From assembly GCA_900553475.1 (NCBI GenBank), contig USEF01000105.1, forward strand, positions 1 through 6,024: a stretch of DNA of 6,024 nucleotides, read 5' to 3'. Source of the stretch: an uncultured Collinsella sp. Its GTDB lineage: Bacteria; Actinomycetota; Coriobacteriia; Coriobacteriales; Coriobacteriaceae. The number at the start of each line of letters is the position of its first letter. The stretch's first letter is position 1. The position numbers and the translations under genes are program-made. The notes under the pieces are model-generated. The model was given only the letters and a program-made list of their open reading frames with translations, searched no databases and was not told where the DNA came from. Positions 6,015-6,024 of this stretch are shown piece after piece.

Positions 6015-6024
6015 CGACAAACGG

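Noticed and set aside
4563..6020. Minus-strand open frame (485 codons) covering the whole 4707 gene
   Set aside because: The plus-strand frame has a good SD, promoter and two folded-looking domains. The antisense product is Gly/Leu/Arg low complexity, mirroring the Glu/Pro linker codons.
1..6024. CRISPR arrays, tRNA or rRNA genes, insertion sequences, attachment sites
   Set aside because: No regularly spaced repeats, no tRNA-like arms, no transposase or integrase frame and no terminal inverted repeats were seen.

Overview
The window looks like chromosomal DNA from a GC-rich bacterium. The genes are GC-rich, third codon positions favour G/C, Shine-Dalgarno sites are strong, and the NAD synthetase is the large two-domain type common in Actinobacteria. 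I infer an actinobacterium, possibly a gut coriobacterium such as Collinsella. The species is a guess from style and composition, not a proof. No mobile element, CRISPR array, tRNA or rRNA is visible.

Layout. Bases 1-147 are an AT-richer intergenic stretch (about 41% GC by hand count) with no supportable gene. The minus strand then carries two metabolic genes, transcribed right to left: glutamine-dependent NAD+ synthetase nadE (1430-3409) and, downstream of it, a fold-type I PLP aminotransferase (148-1311). They are separated by 118 bases holding a strong minus-strand terminator hairpin. This hairpin sits only 20 bases ahead of the aminotransferase start, so it either insulates the two genes or acts as a leader attenuator. 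Bases 3410-3612 are a divergent control region. The plus strand then carries two genes of unknown function. The first (3613-4566) is a membrane protein with a 111-residue tail built only of small or polar residues. A 15-bp hairpin terminator (4601-4634) and a compact promoter lie between it and the second. The second (4707-6014) has a winged-helix-like N-terminus, a lysine-rich stretch, a long Glu/Pro/Ala-rich linker and a conserved-looking C-terminal domain.

The nadE and aminotransferase assignments are firm because their catalytic motifs are intact. The two plus-strand genes are real by start signals and coding character, but have no assigned function. The most interesting items are the two 7-2-7 palindromes around the promoter of the 4707 gene, that gene's two-domain architecture, a 12-base match to the T-box core between nadE and the membrane protein, and the terminator in the aminotransferase leader. 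I found no convincing new multi-gene system; the metabolic and unknown genes show no obvious functional link.
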